Shown: positions 11,398 to 21,704 of the stretch, one piece after another
How positions within the stretch are numbered: the stretch's first letter is position 1
Layout of the letters: the number at the start of each line of letters is the position of its first letter
Assembly: GCA_013115125.1 (NCBI GenBank)
Contig: JABANN010000400.1
Location: 1-32,680 of the forward strand
DNA from: Perkinsus olseni
Taxonomy: Eukaryota > Perkinsozoa > Perkinsida
DNA length: 32,680 bases
Reading direction: 5' to 3'
Translations under genes and position numbers: made by a program
Notes under the pieces: model-generated
What the model was told of the DNA's origin: nothing
Databases searched by the model: none
The model's input: only the letters and a program-made list of their open reading frames with translations

Positions 11398-12835
11398 TTA
11401 TAGCTTCTCACCGTGAGCACCATCTCCAGGGGCCACAGCAATGGTATCGCACTTGATACCACTAGCCTTCTCGTATTTCTCAGCAACCTGCTTACAGAAA
11501 GCGTCCACCTTGTCGGCCTCAACTAGGTTAATAGTGCAGCCACCGAAGCCACCGCCCATCAGTCGAGCGCCCAGGAACCCAGGACAGCTCTGGGCTTGGT
11601 CAAACATGATATCAAGCTCCTTGCAAGAGTTGCCGAAATCATCGCGACTAGAAACGTGAGAGTCATTCATGAGCTGACCGAACCTCTTCATGTCTTTTTT
11701 CGAGATAGCATCCATGGCCTCGGCAACACGAGTATTCTCACCTGAAGGTACACAGTAGAGCCGCGACCCTCCCTCCCATCAGCCCTACCAATAATGTGAT
11801 TGGCTCTCTTCCTATCATCCTCGGACAAAACTGACTTCTTCACGTCATAAGTCTTGGTATCGATATCCCTCAGGAAGGGCACGCCAAGGGCCTTGGCAGC
11901 ACCGAAGCAGCACTTCCTCAGCTCGTTGTATTTACCATCCACGAGTTGGTGGGGGGCATGGGTGTTGCATAGAACAAAACGGACATCACCTAAGAGCACA
12001 CTATTCAACAGAGACCATCACAGCACCAGGCTTACCCTGCAGAGGGACGTAATCACAGCTGTTATCACGGCAATCCAGATGGACCAGCTGACCGCTCTTG
12101 CCAAAGGCAGAGGTGTACTGATCCAAAATACCACATCCCATGCCGACAAAATTGTTCCTGAAATGGCGAGAATAGGACGCGTCTTCTCATCAGTTGTGAT
12201 ACTTACTCAGCACTCTTGCAAGCCAAAACGACATCAAGTAGCTTGGCCTTGTACAACTTGCTATCGGGGCCGTCCAACTCTCGGATGAGGTTGGCAGTAG
12301 CGAGCTCGATGGCAGCAGAGGAGGACACACCAGCACCTGATAATAGAACCACATTTCCCACACTTCAGTGAACAATAATGCCTACCAACGGGGACATTAG
12401 AGTAGATACATGCCTGGAAGGCAGGGACCTCGTAACCCGCCTTTCTCAGCTCAACGATGACGCCCTTCGAGTAGTTAGCCCAGGAGTTCTCCCCATCATA
12501 TTTGGTATCATCATCGAGATCAAACTCTACCACATTCTTGAACGCACTGCTGTGAAGGCGCACCTTGTTGTCGGGAGACTTGGCACCGACAACGACGGTG
12601 TAACGATCAATGGCAGCCGATAAGACAAAACCCTCATTATAGTCGGTATGATTACCGAGGATCTCAATACGACCTGATACGGCAGGCACGATAGTAACAA
12701 CAGAATTCAACACTCCACGCCAACTCTACCTGGAGCAGCGCCGAAGACTGTTGGCTTCGACCCAAATCTTTGCTGATAATCCTTAGCAGCGTCTACTATA
12801 AGGGAAGCAGCAGGAGTCTTGAGGGTACTGCTCAT
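11398..12835 (-). CDS. GALK: Galactokinase (GHMP kinase)
   Basis: Six exons, 12835-12730, 12673-12386, 12336-12207, 12157-12036, 11989-11789 and 11741-11398, joined by GT-AG introns of 46-56 nt, give 396 aa (human GALK1 is 392). It phosphorylates galactose C1 with ATP, the first committed step of the Leloir pathway, in the cytosol. Family landmarks appear in order: the galactose-binding signature as GRIEILGNHTDYNEGFVL near residue 37, the GHMP ATP loop as VPVGAGVSSSAA, the catalytic Asp in GILDQYTS, and the C-terminal glycine motif GARLMGGGFGGCTINLV. The signature usually reads GEHTDY; here the sugar-contacting Glu is Asn (GNHTDY), so substrate preference may differ. The ATG at 12835 gives a family-length N-terminus. 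The stop lies 204 bases from the next gene's start. Confidence 0.93.
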
Positions 12836-13544
12836 TTGCTTCACAACGATAATAAAATCAACTACAAAACGATAATTCACTATGAACTCGCGCGCTCGCT
12901 CCTCAGTTACCATATTCAGGAGGCACATAAGCGTTCACGCTAGCGCCTTCAGCGAGATGGGGACATCCACTAGCATTACTTCACACAACACCCAACAATG
13001 AGGGATATCCAACCGACGAATGGTTAGCTGACGTCGCACAAGATTGAAAATCTAAATTTAACCAACCAGAAACTTGCACGCGGAGTTCCGTTAGAAATTG
13101 TGGAAAGACGAGGAGTTCATTAGGCGGCTTATCAGAAGTAATGACGGATTCAATTGCTCATGAGCCACCAGTAGCCGCACATCGCAGCTCTCTCACAACT
13201 CGCACGTAGCTGATGAAGATTTGTTATGAGTGATGATGGCGATGTTGTACAAAAGAGCATCCACAACCAAGATTGGGTTGACCGCACCACGCAGAAATTA
13301 TGGGAATAGCACATGTTGCTGTATGCTAACAGTAGAACTGAATGGCCTACAAATACAACGCTGTATGCGTAACTTCTCCGACTCACGGGATGTGGCTCTA
13401 GCGACACGAAAAAGTTCATAGCGCAGCTACGCCGGAACCCTCGCAAAATTGCGACACGATTAGACAAAGGCAATTACGCAGTGATTAATTACGGAGGATG
13501 CCAACATCACATGGCAGCTCGGGAGAGCTGAACTAACTACAACC
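12836..13544. other. Intergenic region upstream of galactokinase
   Basis: No supported gene. A minus-strand open frame at 13150-13473 has a Cys/aromatic-rich composition unlike the real genes here and no intron signals supporting it. The region holds the galactokinase 5' flank and the upstream flank of the tRNA. Confidence 0.5.
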
Positions 13545-13616
13545 GGCTGTGTGGTCTAGTGGTATGATTCTCGCTTAGGGTGCGAGAGGTCCCGAGTTCA
13601 ATTCTCGGCACAGCCC
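13545..13616 (+). tRNA. tRNA-Pro (anticodon AGG)
   Basis: 72 nt without intron. The acceptor stem GGCTGTG pairs perfectly with CACAGCC. The D arm carries TGGTCTAGTGGT, matching the A box. The anticodon stem CTCGC/GCGAG is perfect and encloses TTAGGGT, anticodon AGG. The T arm CCGAG-TTCAATT-CTCGG carries the B box, and the discriminator base is C. The CCA end is not encoded, as expected for a eukaryotic nuclear tRNA. A pyrimidine-rich stretch including TTTC follows as a possible Pol III stop. It is the only clear plus-strand gene inside the minus-strand array. Confidence 0.95.
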
Positions 13617-13891
13617 TCCCTTTCATTACAGTAGCTCAGGCACACAATATCTTAGAGTTAGAGAAACTTGCATCTGCTCCTCATACTCCGTCCTAATGAC
13701 TTACAAATGTTCAACGACTCGATAAAAACGCGGCATACACTCTAAACTATCTCCTGGGTCACCAGTAACTGAAAGTAACTCACCCTCTTCATGATGAATT
13801 ATACATCCGGATGCAGACTGCTACTAGAAAAATTCCTATGCATTCACGTTCGGAATACAATCGATAAAGAGTAGCGGGAGAGCCCTATTAT

Positions 13892-14651
13892 TCAAGTCAC
13901 CTGGGAGTGCTCTTCCAGGGCATCACTCGAAGTATCCGTCCCAAATGGACACAACGCCATCATCGCGAACTTCCAATGTTGTACGCCGAAGGGTATGCCG
14001 ATGATAGTCACAAAACACACCAAACCCACTGGGAGAACAAAACAGAAGATGCCCGATGGTGACGATGATGTGGTGGCCCCTACATGCCATGTGATAGATG
14101 CATAGTACTAATCCGAGTGGTAACCAGAGGACGTTGCCGACGAGCCTCGTAGTACACTCACACGTGTCCACAGACTGCCGACGCAACACCGTCTTGCCAA
14201 ACGGCAGGAATATCTGACATCAACACCACTATTGCCCCCGAAGATCATAAAGGAGCATCCAGCTTTCATACCGTGTGAAAAGTAAACAAGTCTTCTACTA
14301 ACCCCCTCCTACCAGCCATCCAAGCTTAAAGCATTGCAGGCCGAATGGTATGCCAACTATGGTCACACAACATACTACACCTATCGCCACCCCTGAAAGA
14401 CTTTATTCATAACACGACTGCGTAGCTGCTGTCTTACACATCAGAAAGCTCTCCCAACCGAACAGAAAAGCCCACACTAAATTACACGCCCAGTCACCGC
14501 ACCCTCGCCCATCCACTATATGATACGTTCGTATCGTTTGAACCTGACCCATGTACTGCACGCTTCGATACTCACGACCCACCCGAGTGACAGTGTTAGG
14601 CGCATAGTAGGGATTTTGAGGTGGTGGAGGGGCCTGCACCTGGGGATACAT
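13892..14651 (-). CDS. YccF-domain (DUF307) membrane protein, two repeats
   Basis: Four exons, 14651-14438, 14392-14313, 14213-14084 and 14028-13892 (introns 45, 99 and 55 nt), give 186 aa. A proline-rich cytosolic-type N-terminus (MYPQVQAPPPPQNPYYAPN) is followed by two copies of the YccF inner-membrane-component repeat. Repeat 1 has NLVWAFLFGWES, then CCVTIVGIPFGLQCFKL and LPFG. Repeat 2 has GNVLWLPLGLVL, then VTIIGIPFGVQHWKFAM and CPFG. The IGIPFG hallmark occurs in both, and each repeat supplies hydrophobic segments, so it is a small multipass membrane protein. The biochemical role of the family is unknown. In bacteria the domain is common; here it is split by introns, so it is a genuine nuclear gene. 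The stop lies at 13892, close to the tRNA. Confidence 0.88.
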
Positions 14652-14827
14652 CCACTACAAATCAGTACAGCTGCTCGTCCGACACTTCCCCCGCACTAAG
14701 CTGGATTGATCGAACACAACCTTTTCGTTATCCCCGGTCAACACTGCGGAGAAAATCTTTTTCCTTCTTCTACTGCCGTCGTTGACTATGCGGTTATTGA
14801 CGTCTCCTCCTCCTCCTCCTCGCAGGA

Positions 14828-15401
14828 TTACGCAGCAGCACTATTGCTAGCAGCGTGCATCAAAGTAATGTTATCTCCCTTCAAGAGAATCCTGCCCACA
14901 GGCCTTCGAGTATCCTTCTTAGTGTTGACCTGATGAACAACCACAACATACTCAAGCGCACTCGAGGCCGTCAGTGCCGCGTCGCGATTTTATGCCACTA
15001 GCCCGTTTATAACCTCTTCGGCATCATCCAATACCACATTCATGTACTCATCAAAGCCCAGGATAACGCCCTCCATGCGAAGGTCCTTATGATCATATCT
15101 AAATACAATAATAATACACAAGGGGCTCTAACAGAAAGATGCCTTCGCGCCGCACAGCGAAGAAAGTAAAGAAGCGACCATAATCAACCGCAGAAGCGCT
15201 CAGAATTGTCGAGTTCCGCTAAGCGACGAGCCACCTTTTTAAACCCGTTATTACAACCATACAACAATCCTCGTCTTCTCGGTCAGATACCTGATAAAGT
15301 CCCCTCACTGCTTTACCAATGACGAATGGTGTATCGACCTACCTGAAGATGAGGTTGATGGGCATGGTCATGATCTTCTGCAACTTCCTTTTGGACATCA
15401 T
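14828..15401 (-). CDS. SNRPE: Small nuclear ribonucleoprotein SmE
   Basis: Four exons, 15401-15343, 15290-15255, 15098-15014 and 14929-14828, give 93 aa (human SmE is 92). The protein is one of seven Sm ring subunits assembled on U snRNAs of the spliceosome. The alignment is close throughout: [34 protein letters not shown], the Sm1 core [19 protein letters not shown], then [13 protein letters not shown] as Sm2. Introns are 52, 156 and 84 nt. The third uses a weak donor (GTTATA) but the phase and homology demand it. Two adjacent ATGs (15401 and 15398) could start it. It lies 176 bases upstream of the YccF gene in transcription order. Confidence 0.95.
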
Positions 15402-16417
15402 CTTTGCGGAGGAAAAGGTGGCAAAAGGAAATCCAGCTACTACAACAATTCAACGACCAATAAAACACCTTCCCATGTTCCTGTGAGATATGCCCTTCCC
15501 ATGAGATGTGGTTAGCTTCACCACACCTTCAAGGACGCTGAATGAGAAACATTACTCATTCCTCAAGCAATTTACTCTAGGCCCTCTTCCGTATGGCAGT
15601 TTCTCATCCTTCAACGACCAATGAAACAACCCGGTAGTTGTGTTGTCTCAACCAATTGTGCAACGGCGGTGTGAGTCGAGTATAACATAATAACCACATC
15701 TCCGAGGACGCTGGATGAGAATCACCCGAACAGAGAATTGGGGGTGTTCAAGAGACTGCCTCCTCTAAATGCCAGCAGTGCTCCCAGAATTGAATTCAAA
15801 GTGCGAAGAGGCTCTCGAAACTTTGGAGAGGCCTATTGAACACCCGGAATAATTTACTCTCGGTTCCCTTCCTCGGGACAGCTTCCCTGGCGCCAACATC
15901 CAATCAAACAACCCCGGTTCGAAAAGAGTAGTAGTTTGCACGAGTCTAGTGCGCGAGGGGCGAATCTTAACTGTCCGTCCCGGATTCTAATACGACCGAA
16001 GACGAGGGAATGACGATTCCGTAGGCCTACTCGATGATTCAACGACACAAATCGATCAGCGCATGAACAATCGCGCGCGCCCAAAATTCCTCAACCATCA
16101 ACAGCATCTCCCGCAGTGCTGCAAATTTTTGGAAAAGAGTCGAAAACATCAATTTCAAGAATTTTTGAGACTCTATTCAAAATTTTGGGCAGCACTGTCT
16201 TGGAAGAGTTGGTGCTTCCCTAGCAGATCTAACACAATACCGTCAATAATAACGATATGATATGACAGAGAACAACTTATGCTGATTCTGATTCTGCTCA
16301 TGACCAGCGATGACGACTGGCAAAAAGGAAAATGACTGGCAGTATTTACAGTGTTTAAAACGTTATAATAGAAGATATGTTTCTTATGTGATACAATGAT
16401 GAGCACCATCTCCGGAG
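15402..16417. other. Repeat-bearing intergenic region
   Basis: No supported gene. It contains diverged tandem copies of several short blocks (see the separate repeat entry) and, near 15750-15840, blocks that recur in the 327-nt intron of the neighbouring TLDc gene. Two variants of an AAATTTTGGG(C) motif occur near 16082 and 16180 on the minus strand. Confidence 0.6.
15449..15912. repeat. Diverged tandem repeat blocks
   Basis: TTCAACGACCAATAAAAC at 15449-15466 recurs as TTCAACGACCAATGAAAC at 15610-15627 and more weakly around 15892-15912. AGGACGCTGAATGAGAA at 15532-15548 recurs at 15705-15721 with one change. AATTTACTCT plus a pyrimidine-rich tail occurs near 15571 and 15851. The blocks keep the same order, so this looks like an old tandem duplication with a unit of roughly 160-280 bases. 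Confidence 0.65.
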
Positions 16418-18461
16418 TTAGTCATCATCTGGGGAGTTGAGGCTCCACACCTCCACGTCTTGTATGACAAAATCTTCGCTTGATGCTAGTGGACCCGAAT
16501 TATATGTTAGACAATGTCCAGTTGAACCCTGAAGAAGAAACTCGTACCACACTTTCACCAACTCCCAGACATGAAATACCAACGCCAACCAGAGCGGCGA
16601 GAATTCCGTTAATCTCTCTTCGCGTGCTAGCCGTTTCAAAATAGTATCACTTACAAGGACCTAGCTGTCGAATTGGCTAACAATAGTTTCGCTACCATAA
16701 CCTGTCCCAGGTCACAAGGATTTTTATTCTACGCATAAGATTGTCAAATACGATGACGATGTTGATGATACGGCAACCATCGAGTCCAAGTAGTACAAAG
16801 ACGATGCTATTACCCTGAGCCAGGAATCGTAGATGCAGATGGCGCTCTGGCCAGATTTCCCTCCACCCCCAATCACGAGCCGACGCTCATCGCCGTACTG
16901 AAGAGGACGATGCGGAAAAGTCGCGCGCCACGAAATTGCGGGGGTGCTACCTGGAAAAACTCGTTCTTGCTGCTCCAAGGATATAATGTTATATCCCCTC
17001 TGTCATAGCCATGCTTACCAAAGGTGAAGACCCAGCTTTCACCTGAAATACCGTCACTGCGCCACGAAATTATCAACTGCTGCAGCTGAAGAGCCCAACA
17101 TACTGCCTCCCTAAATTTCAGGAGCGCTCCCAGGATTGGATTTAACGTGGGAAAGACCACCCTGGGAGCGCCCATGAATCTCAGAAGAGGCACTCTTACC
17201 AACACCAAAATCGTTTGTCGACAGATTTATTATGATACTAACTACTGTACGACGATTCGCCAATTTGAAAGTCTACTATGATCAGGCTAGAATCCTATAC
17301 CATCCAACCCGAACAACCAGAAAGTTGAAATTCCGGAGAGGTCTGTTGAACATTAGGAGCCCTGCATACCATTGCCGCAGAACTTTCCCGATTTCCTCCA
17401 CTGCCCCATACACAGGGCGCCGAACACTGTCCCCTCGGTGTCTTTTATAAGCAGAATAGACGGGCAGGGCATCCGCTCCATGTGCCTTGTCGAAAGGACA
17501 ACACATTAGTATGAAAGCGTCACTGCGCCACGAAATTACCTGTAGAAATTGTCCAGAGAGATGCCGTGCACCTTGGGCGAGTATGATAGAGTCCATTGCT
17601 GAAAAGGAAAAACATCACTAAGAGCAGGAAGCCCTCAGAATGGTTACCGTGAACCGCAACATAATAGGGAGATGGTCCGACAGTGTAGCCGCAGCCCTCC
17701 TTGTCAACAACCAAGGGTCCTTCGCATCCAAGTGACTGCGAAGGGAAAAGATACTGCTGCATGATCATCGCAATGTAAAGCGATAAAATGAGCGGCCTAG
17801 GTAGTAGTGAATGAGGATGTGACGTAAAAACCGACGTTATTTTCTCTTCGAGAATATTAATGTTGGAACAGCGTGAGATTGAGACTACCGTCATCCGATA
17901 CCACGATCAACCTCTATACTGCTCTGCAGAGCACTGCAGACACTTATATATGCGGCACGGCGAGAAGAGCCTCAGCACGCTAAGTTGTGATACGTATCAC
18001 CCGATAATGAAGAGCATCAATACCAATAGCGTCTTTGTGTATTCTGCAGGATTCCTCTGTTATTAGTATCAACGCTGCCCTCGTCCCACGCTATGATCAT
18101 TCTAGACACTCTCATGATACTACTTTTGTATATACTGCAGAGCACTTTCATCATCCACTGGTATCGTCAGCAGGGGGGCGGCCGAGTCCTGATCCTCGCC
18201 CTCCTCGGATGACGATGAGCCTTGGATCTCGCTGATAGCCACTACGTCAACCTACAAACCATCTCTTCACACAAAGCACTCACAGCGGCAGCGATCACTA
18301 CTCGGGACGGCGACGGAACCATGCCCGGTTTTCCATGATCCACCTGGCCGCCACCACTGCTGGTCTGACCAGTCGTATTTGAAACACTCTTATCTGCAGA
18401 AAAGGCGATTTGCGTACGAGCGAGCAGGAGTCGCGGCAGGCCCACCGTCAGTCAAGCCCAT
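16418..18461 (-). CDS. TLDc-domain protein
   Basis: Supported exons on the minus strand: 18461-18446, 18393-18284, 18251-18136, 17735-17648 (or from 17756), 17598-17540, 17485-17370, 17042-16951, 16897-16814 and 16528-16418. Phases match throughout. The N-terminal part is Ser/Glu-rich and disordered (IQGSSSSEEGEDQDSAAP). The TLDc domain fills the rest: QWTLSYSPKVHGISLDNFYR, SILLIKDTEGTVFGAL, ESWVFTF, WSSKNEFFQ, RLVIGGGGKSGQSA, then SEDFVIQDVEVWSL at the end. TLDc proteins are linked to oxidative-stress resistance and V-ATPase binding in other eukaryotes; the role here is inferred from that. The start is uncertain: coding-like sequence (VVEELAK) continues upstream of the ATG at 18461, and an additional exon may lie in the 400-nt gap before 17756. 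Introns range from 32 to 400 nt; three share a motif. Confidence 0.85.
17052..17072. repeat. 21-bp intronic repeat, copy 1 (motif GCGCCACGAAATT)
   Basis: Identical over 21 bases to 17518-17538 and related to 16925-16937 (13-base core GCGCCACGAAATT). All three copies lie inside introns of the TLDc gene. Read on the gene strand the core is AATTTCGTGGCGC. Confidence 0.85.
17518..17538. repeat. 21-bp intronic repeat, copy 2
   Basis: Exact copy of 17052-17072. Here it sits directly at the 5' end of the 54-nt intron 17486-17539, so the motif begins with the splice donor GTAATTTC. Confidence 0.85.
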
Positions 18462-19107
18462 CTTCGCTAGCTCCTCAACAACAGCACTGCAGCTGAACGG
18501 CACTTCTGTGAGAGTGCTGATGTCTGTACAACCTCCTTTCACTGAGCAATTGAGAGGATGATGATCACTGAGACGGCCCCTCGCCGAAACAATAGCAATG
18601 ATAATACTCAAGTTTAATTCCCCGACATGCAAATTACGATACGTTGCAAGTCGCAATCGCCCAGAGAATTTTCAGCTTCATGTCCGCCGCCCCACCGACT
18701 GAGTGAAGGATCGAGCGAGTCGGGCGACCCCTCACCGGAATGATAACCGCGATGATACTTGAGCGTCCTTCACAGAACTCAGTCGAAAAAGCATCTCAAA
18801 AATCACACAGTTCACGTTCATGGGTTGAACATACCGTTCGCGTTAAGTTCACGTTAACGTCAACGTTAAGTAAGTTGACGTTGTGCATGACAGCACTGCC
18901 GCTGCGGATATAACCTTACACTACTGTAGTTCCCCTCGACAAAACCCCTCTACGCGTCACAGGGGATTTACCACGAGTGTACGCAGTTGACCGTCATTTA
19001 CCATTCTAATAGATACTATTCCTATAAGTTCTGCTATTGACGAGATTGCAGAGGAAAGAGACCCCGCAATCCAGGCTCGAGTCCCCCTTCAACAGCAGTA
19101 GTTTCCC
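18462..19107. other. Intergenic region with small duplication
   Basis: No firmly supported gene, although a minus frame just above 18461 reads as protein and may be 5' exon sequence of the TLDc gene. A 39-nt block (18574-18612) is repeated in diverged form at 18725-18763. Around 18838-18885 GTTAA and AACGT units alternate in both orientations (ACGTTAACGT, TTGACGTT). Confidence 0.5.
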
Positions 19108-19885
19108 TTAAGCGTCCTTGGTAATTCTGCAAACCGGAAGCCCCATTCTCTCAGTATTACCTCTTCTCTCCTCAGCAATATCATCAATAATATCAATCAG
19201 GCTATGGGCCACCTTATACAGCTTCTCACGACTAGGAAACTGATCGTGAGAAAATTAATCCCAACCCAAGCCGCAAAACCTACTTGAAAAACGACGACAT
19301 TGTCGTCCGACAGAGGTACTTGTTGTTGCTGTGAAGGGCTGCCCGTGGAGGCATCGCTCAACACGGAACCCACAGATCCAACTCTGTGCTTGCGACGGCC
19401 ATGCAGCGTGCTCAACTAAAACGAGGCACTCAACAGAAGAAACGAGAGCGCGACCTCACCTGCAGTTGCAGGAAATGGGCGGCGTACTCATCGGGGTCGG
19501 TCTCGCCGTAGTGACCGAACGTCCCTACGCGACGATGCCATCGAACTGGCTATGCAGTAGTGATCGCTACCCTACCTTGCGGGACCGGTTCCCCTTCATA
19601 CTCGCTGGTCGGCACAGTAACAGCCCCACATTCCACCAAGTCTCTCAGATCTATGTAGGCCTAGAAGAGCACGAGCGATATACTCCAATGGCAGAGCGGC
19701 TGTGCTCTCACCTGATAAGCTCCCATACCCTCAGTCCGCACACGTTCAAACCGAGGGTCCGGCTCGAAGTGTAACGTGGAGGCACTTTCTGATATCGTCA
19801 ACAACCCCGGAGCCTGAGCACCACAATTGTCAACAAAACTAACGGAATAAAAACACTGTATCAACATCGGAAAGCTAGCGCACAT
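19108..19885 (-). CDS. Unrecognised five-exon protein
   Basis: Exons 19885-19712, 19660-19576, 19545-19460, 19415-19284 and 19239-19108 join in phase to 202 aa. Introns are 51, 30, 44 and 44 nt, all GT-AG. The product includes RFERVRTEGMGAYQ, AYIDLRDLVECGAVTVPT, GHYGETDPDEYAAHFLQLQ, a basic then Ser/Gln-rich stretch (HGRRKHRVGSV to PSQQQQVP), and a charged helix-like C-terminus (KLYKVAHSLIDIIDDIAEE). There is no membrane segment and no recognised domain. The start is uncertain; the first 30 residues from 19885 look less protein-like than the rest, so the true start may lie within or upstream. Intron phasing and composition support a real gene. Confidence 0.6.
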
Positions 19886-20714
19886 CTACGAGAGTTATTC
19901 GGTTCTTAACCAATATCTATAACAAAAACCTTATACTTGAGTTTAACCCGTAATACCTGAATTGGCGTTTTCCGCCAGGTGGAAGACGCGTAAATGGCGA
20001 TGCAAAATGAAGTCAAATCACTCAGAGAAATACGCACGTGAACACCATTCCGAGAATAACGCATTGAGCATTTCGCGAGAGAGCTTTTTTTCGCGAAAAG
20101 GCGGTTTTATTTTGCAAAAAAAGCAGTTTTCTCCGTGAAAAACAACTCGAGCATTTGACGAATATATACTTATAGTCGTGAATGAGGCGAAATCTAGCCG
20201 CCACCACCTTGACATCTGGTGTACAGAACCATGCATGTTCTCTCATAAAAATATATGGTGACGTGAGCTCCGTGGTATCGCCACTGCCACAACGAGGACC
20301 TGATGACGAGGGTAACAACCAGCTTGCTCCTTCCTACAGTCGCCGTGGCCGCTATTACTCCTCTCCTGGACGAGGACTGCTTCGGGAGTCCCCACTTGAA
20401 CAGCTTCATCTGTTGCCATTACACGTAATCGGTAATTATGATGATGTCAAAACGAATTGAAAAAACTTGAGAAAGATTTTCGAATCGGTAGGGATACTAC
20501 TGCCTCTCCAGAATGGGAGAAGCGTACAAGAAGCATTACCAAAATATCCCAGGTATCGCTCATAAGAAGCGATAAACCGAAGATTCCGGATAACTCAACC
20601 CGGATAAAACTGAAAGGAATGATCTGTAACAACAACAACAGCAGCAAAACCTGAAATCCACAAAAACGAAAGTTCTGAATTGCCCATCTTTTCATCGTCA
20701 AGCTGCGTGCACAA
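19886..20714. other. Unassigned region, ambiguous coding signal
   Basis: Both strands show short open frames around 20182-20460, and a minus frame at 20447-20701 begins with a leucine-rich stretch that could be a signal peptide. None has family resemblance or a clear exon chain. Even palindromes (TTTTCGCGAAAA near 20088) occur around 20060-20130. Confidence 0.35.
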
Positions 20715-21536
20715 TCATGACATGGTAATCCTCAGTATGCCTCTCGCTTCCCCCGACTTCCTGTCGACGCCCTGCATAGAGGTGAGTATCTTCTGTAGGT
20801 CAATCCACACTGGTTCAGTGTATGGCCATGGATCCAGCAGCAACACACTCGCTGTCTCCTTATGATACCCACCTATCGGGGCGAAGTGCCCTCCCCAGGG
20901 AACTTGCCCGGCCTCCGACATATCATAATTAAGAATAAAAAAATCTTTGCTGTGCGCAAAGAGTCGCTCCAACTCTGCTGCACTTTGCGGTCTCACAATG
21001 GCTGTGTCCCATCCCATCATACGGCAACTGTCGCACAATTGAGCTAGCGTTAGTCCCTCTTTCAGGATGGTATCTTTGCGCACCGCGAAGAATTCCATCT
21101 GCAGCATCTCCTCATCGCTCAGAATCTTCCCACTCATCGACGCCAGGACCATCGCCACCGACGTAACCCCGCAACTAGCGTGAGTTTGCTGTCGTCTATA
21201 AAACTTGATACCAGTTGGGCTACACCCTGCCAGTCTTTTCAGTCCCTCCTTCGACCGTAATAAACATAAGCCCTCCTCGTAACTGATGGATGATATCACA
21301 AAGTAATACCGAGATATAACACACACGTAACGGCTCAACTAATATCAGTGAAGAGTGTGAATCTCCTTCAAGGCAACAGCGACATGCAAGAACGCTCACT
21401 TTCGGTAAACTGCCAGCGCTTCCTGCTCGGACATCCTCTTTCTTTTCACAAGCCCATGAACACATCTGTGTCGTTGTTCGACGGGAAACACCTCCGGGAG
21501 GACCTGCTGTAGACCTTGAATGTCGTCCGGAGTCAT
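20715..21536 (-). CDS. Phytochelatin-synthase-like peptidase-fold protein
   Basis: Two exons, 21536-21400 and 21282-20715 (intron 117 nt, GT-AG), give 234 aa. The papain-like catalytic core of phytochelatin synthase (glutathione gamma-glutamylcysteinyltransferase) is recognisable: YRRQQTHASCGVTSVAMVL carries the nucleophile Cys, WGGHFAPIGGYH the catalytic His, and SVLLLDPWPY the Asp, in the order and spacing of Cys56/His162/Asp180 of the Arabidopsis enzyme. Such enzymes make metal-chelating peptides from glutathione or, in short bacterial forms, only cleave glutathione. The protein ends just after the catalytic domain (GILRITMS) and lacks the Cys-rich C-terminal metal-sensing domain, so it resembles the short forms. 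The ATG at 21536 opens a helical N-terminal segment; an upstream start is possible. No targeting signal is evident. Confidence 0.82.
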
Positions 21537-21683
21537 CCATAGAACAAAAATCTACATTGTGCAACTAATGTAGTAAACGACCTTCGTCTCATCCTGTAAT
21601 AACGTATCCCACTGAGGCCAGCGAAGCCCTTATTTCGATCGCAGTCAACTCTGTTCCACTCGGAACCAGTACAGCAGGCCGAG

Positions 21684-21704
21684 CAACCGACCGCCGGTCG
21701 GTTG
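21684..21704. repeat. 10-bp perfect inverted repeat with one central base
   Basis: CAACCGACCG, c21694, CGGTCGGTTG. It lies upstream of the phytochelatin-synthase-like gene in DNA without a confirmed gene. Confidence 0.9.

Noticed and set aside
13150-13473. 107-codon minus-strand frame upstream of the tRNA
   Set aside because: Composition unlike neighbouring genes, no family resemblance and no supporting splice signals.
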